Source: an uncultured Prevotella sp. (GTDB lineage Bacteria; Bacteroidota; Bacteroidia; Bacteroidales; Bacteroidaceae). Taken from it: a DNA stretch of 64,000 nt. Below are positions 63,420 to 64,000 of this stretch, piece after piece. Position numbers and translations under genes: made by a program. The notes under the pieces were generated by a model, which was not told the origin of the DNA, made no database searches, and saw only the letters and a program-made list of their open reading frames with translations. Where the stretch lies: positions 1 to 64,000 of the forward strand of contig CAMVUM010000014.1 in assembly GCA_947170725.1 (NCBI GenBank), read 5' to 3'. Position 1 is the first letter of the stretch. Every line of letters starts with the position of its first letter.

Positions 63420-64000
63420 ATGTTCAAGATAATAAAGAAACACCGCTTCTCAGAGAAAGTATTTCTCTTTGAGATTGAGGCTCCGCTGATAGCAAAGAGC
63501 CGTAAAGCGGGAAACTTCGTGATAGTACGTGTCGACGAGAATGGTGAGCGCATGCCATTGACAATAGCCGATGCTAATGTGGACAAGGGGACAATAACGC
63601 TCGTTGTGCAGGAAGTCGGACTGTCGTCGATAAAACTATGTCGGTTGAACGAAGGCGACTTCGTGGCCGATGTTGTCGGTCCGCTCGGCAATCCCACGCA
63701 CATCGAGAAGTTCGGCACCGTGATATGTGCCGGCGGCGGTGTAGGTGTGGCGCCGATGCTTCCCATCATCCGTGCGCTGAAAGCTGCGGGTAACCGTGTA
63801 TTGTCGGTAATCGCCGGACGCAATAAAGACCTTATCATATTAGAAGAAGAGGTGCGCGCAAGTTCTGACGAACTGATCATCATGACCGACGACGGATCGT
63901 ATGGCGAGAAAGGAGTGGTGACTGTCGGCATCGAGAAATTCATCAAACAAGAAGGGCACGTAGACAAAGCTTTCGCCATTGGCCCGCCAATAATGATGAA
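63420..64000 (+). CDS. Ferredoxin-NADP+ reductase-like subunit (sulfide dehydrogenase/NfnA type), incomplete
   Basis: 193 codons from ATG 63420 to the end of the window; the C-terminus lies outside. It starts MFKIIKKHRFSEKVFLFEIE. An FAD-binding barrel (about 1-95, with KAGNFVIVRV and RMPLTIADA) is followed by an NAD(P)-binding lobe (VVGPLGNP, VICAGGGVGVAPMLPI, VIAGRNK). This is the pattern of SudB/NfnA and dihydroorotate-dehydrogenase electron-transfer subunits, which carry a 2Fe-2S site near the C-terminus. In Bacteroidales the partner NADPH-glutamate-synthase-like subunit usually follows; it would lie beyond 64000. Confidence 0.88.
   Translation, partial: MFKIIKKHRFSEKVFLFEIEAPLIAKSRKAGNFVIVRVDENGERMPLTIADANVDKGTITLVVQEVGLSSIKLCRLNEGDFVADVVGPLGNPTHIEKFGTVICAGGGVGVAPMLPIIRALKAAGNRVLSVIAGRNKDLIILEEEVRASSDELIIMTDDGSYGEKGVVTVGIEKFIKQEGHVDKAFAIGPPIMM

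Noticed and set aside
63062..63979. 305-residue minus-strand frame at the right edge
   Set aside because: Antisense shadow of serS and the reductase gene, which on the plus strand shows clear FAD and NAD(P) motifs from 63420.

Overview
The window reads as chromosomal DNA of a Bacteroidota, order Bacteroidales, most likely Prevotella or a close relative. The evidence is the gene content (a FeoA-FeoB fusion, a class III fructose-bisphosphatase, a dipeptidyl-peptidase III, a DUF4105 protein, and a coaX / outer-membrane protein / lptC / CNNM / PpiD cluster), the many TAnnTTTG promoter -7 boxes typical of this phylum, and the scarcity of Shine-Dalgarno sequences. No tRNA, rRNA, CRISPR array, phage or transposase gene was seen.

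Layout. 0.25-5 kb (mostly minus): SPFH/NfeD membrane pair, truA with a drug/metabolite transporter, a MATE pump and a divergent AraC regulator. 7-11 kb: a complete TolC / HlyD / MFS tripartite efflux operon. 11-17.6 kb (minus): an envelope operon coaX, outer-membrane barrel, lptC, CNNM/CorC protein, followed by a PpiD-like chaperone. 17.6-27 kb (plus): DUF4105 membrane protein, an alkaline-phosphatase-fold protein that appears to lack its metal ligands, secA, a lone ABC ATPase and feoAB. 28-39 kb (plus): one long tightly packed run purU-hisH-hisA-hisF-hisIE-ftsE-lysC-lysA, two glycosyltransferase-like genes, fbp. 39.9-51 kb (mostly minus): glucosaminidase, cdd, beta-helix lipoprotein, rubrerythrin, SGNH esterase, fur-purA-hisS, and an AraC / DPP III / AlkD-like set. 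52.6-56.8 kb (plus): rplU-rpmA and carB. 57-61.6 kb: an accessory patch (radical SAM, HxlR, CAT-like acyltransferase, AraC, YdeI, GNAT and a GNAT remnant). 61.8-64 kb: serS and the start of a ferredoxin-NADP+ reductase-like gene.

The most unusual signal is a family of four intergenic repeats (6165-6560, 27490-27885, 39321-39720, 51384-51779). Each is 396-400 bp long, is bounded by TGTTAAA at both ends, and carries a 107-bp imperfect palindrome 175-177 bp from one end. Sequence has diverged between copies, but three copies have exactly the same length and internal spacing, and the two hairpin arms differ in concert between copies. I do not recognise this element. Other candidates are a promoter-plus-terminator unit that looks like a small RNA at 52382-52486, a structured rplU leader, a dyad operator before feoB, and a half-glycosyltransferase with an unknown C-terminal half.

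Many transcription units show a TAnnTTTG box within about 150 bp of the start codon. These boxes fix several start codons (NfeD, coaX, carB) at positions shorter than the longest open frame.
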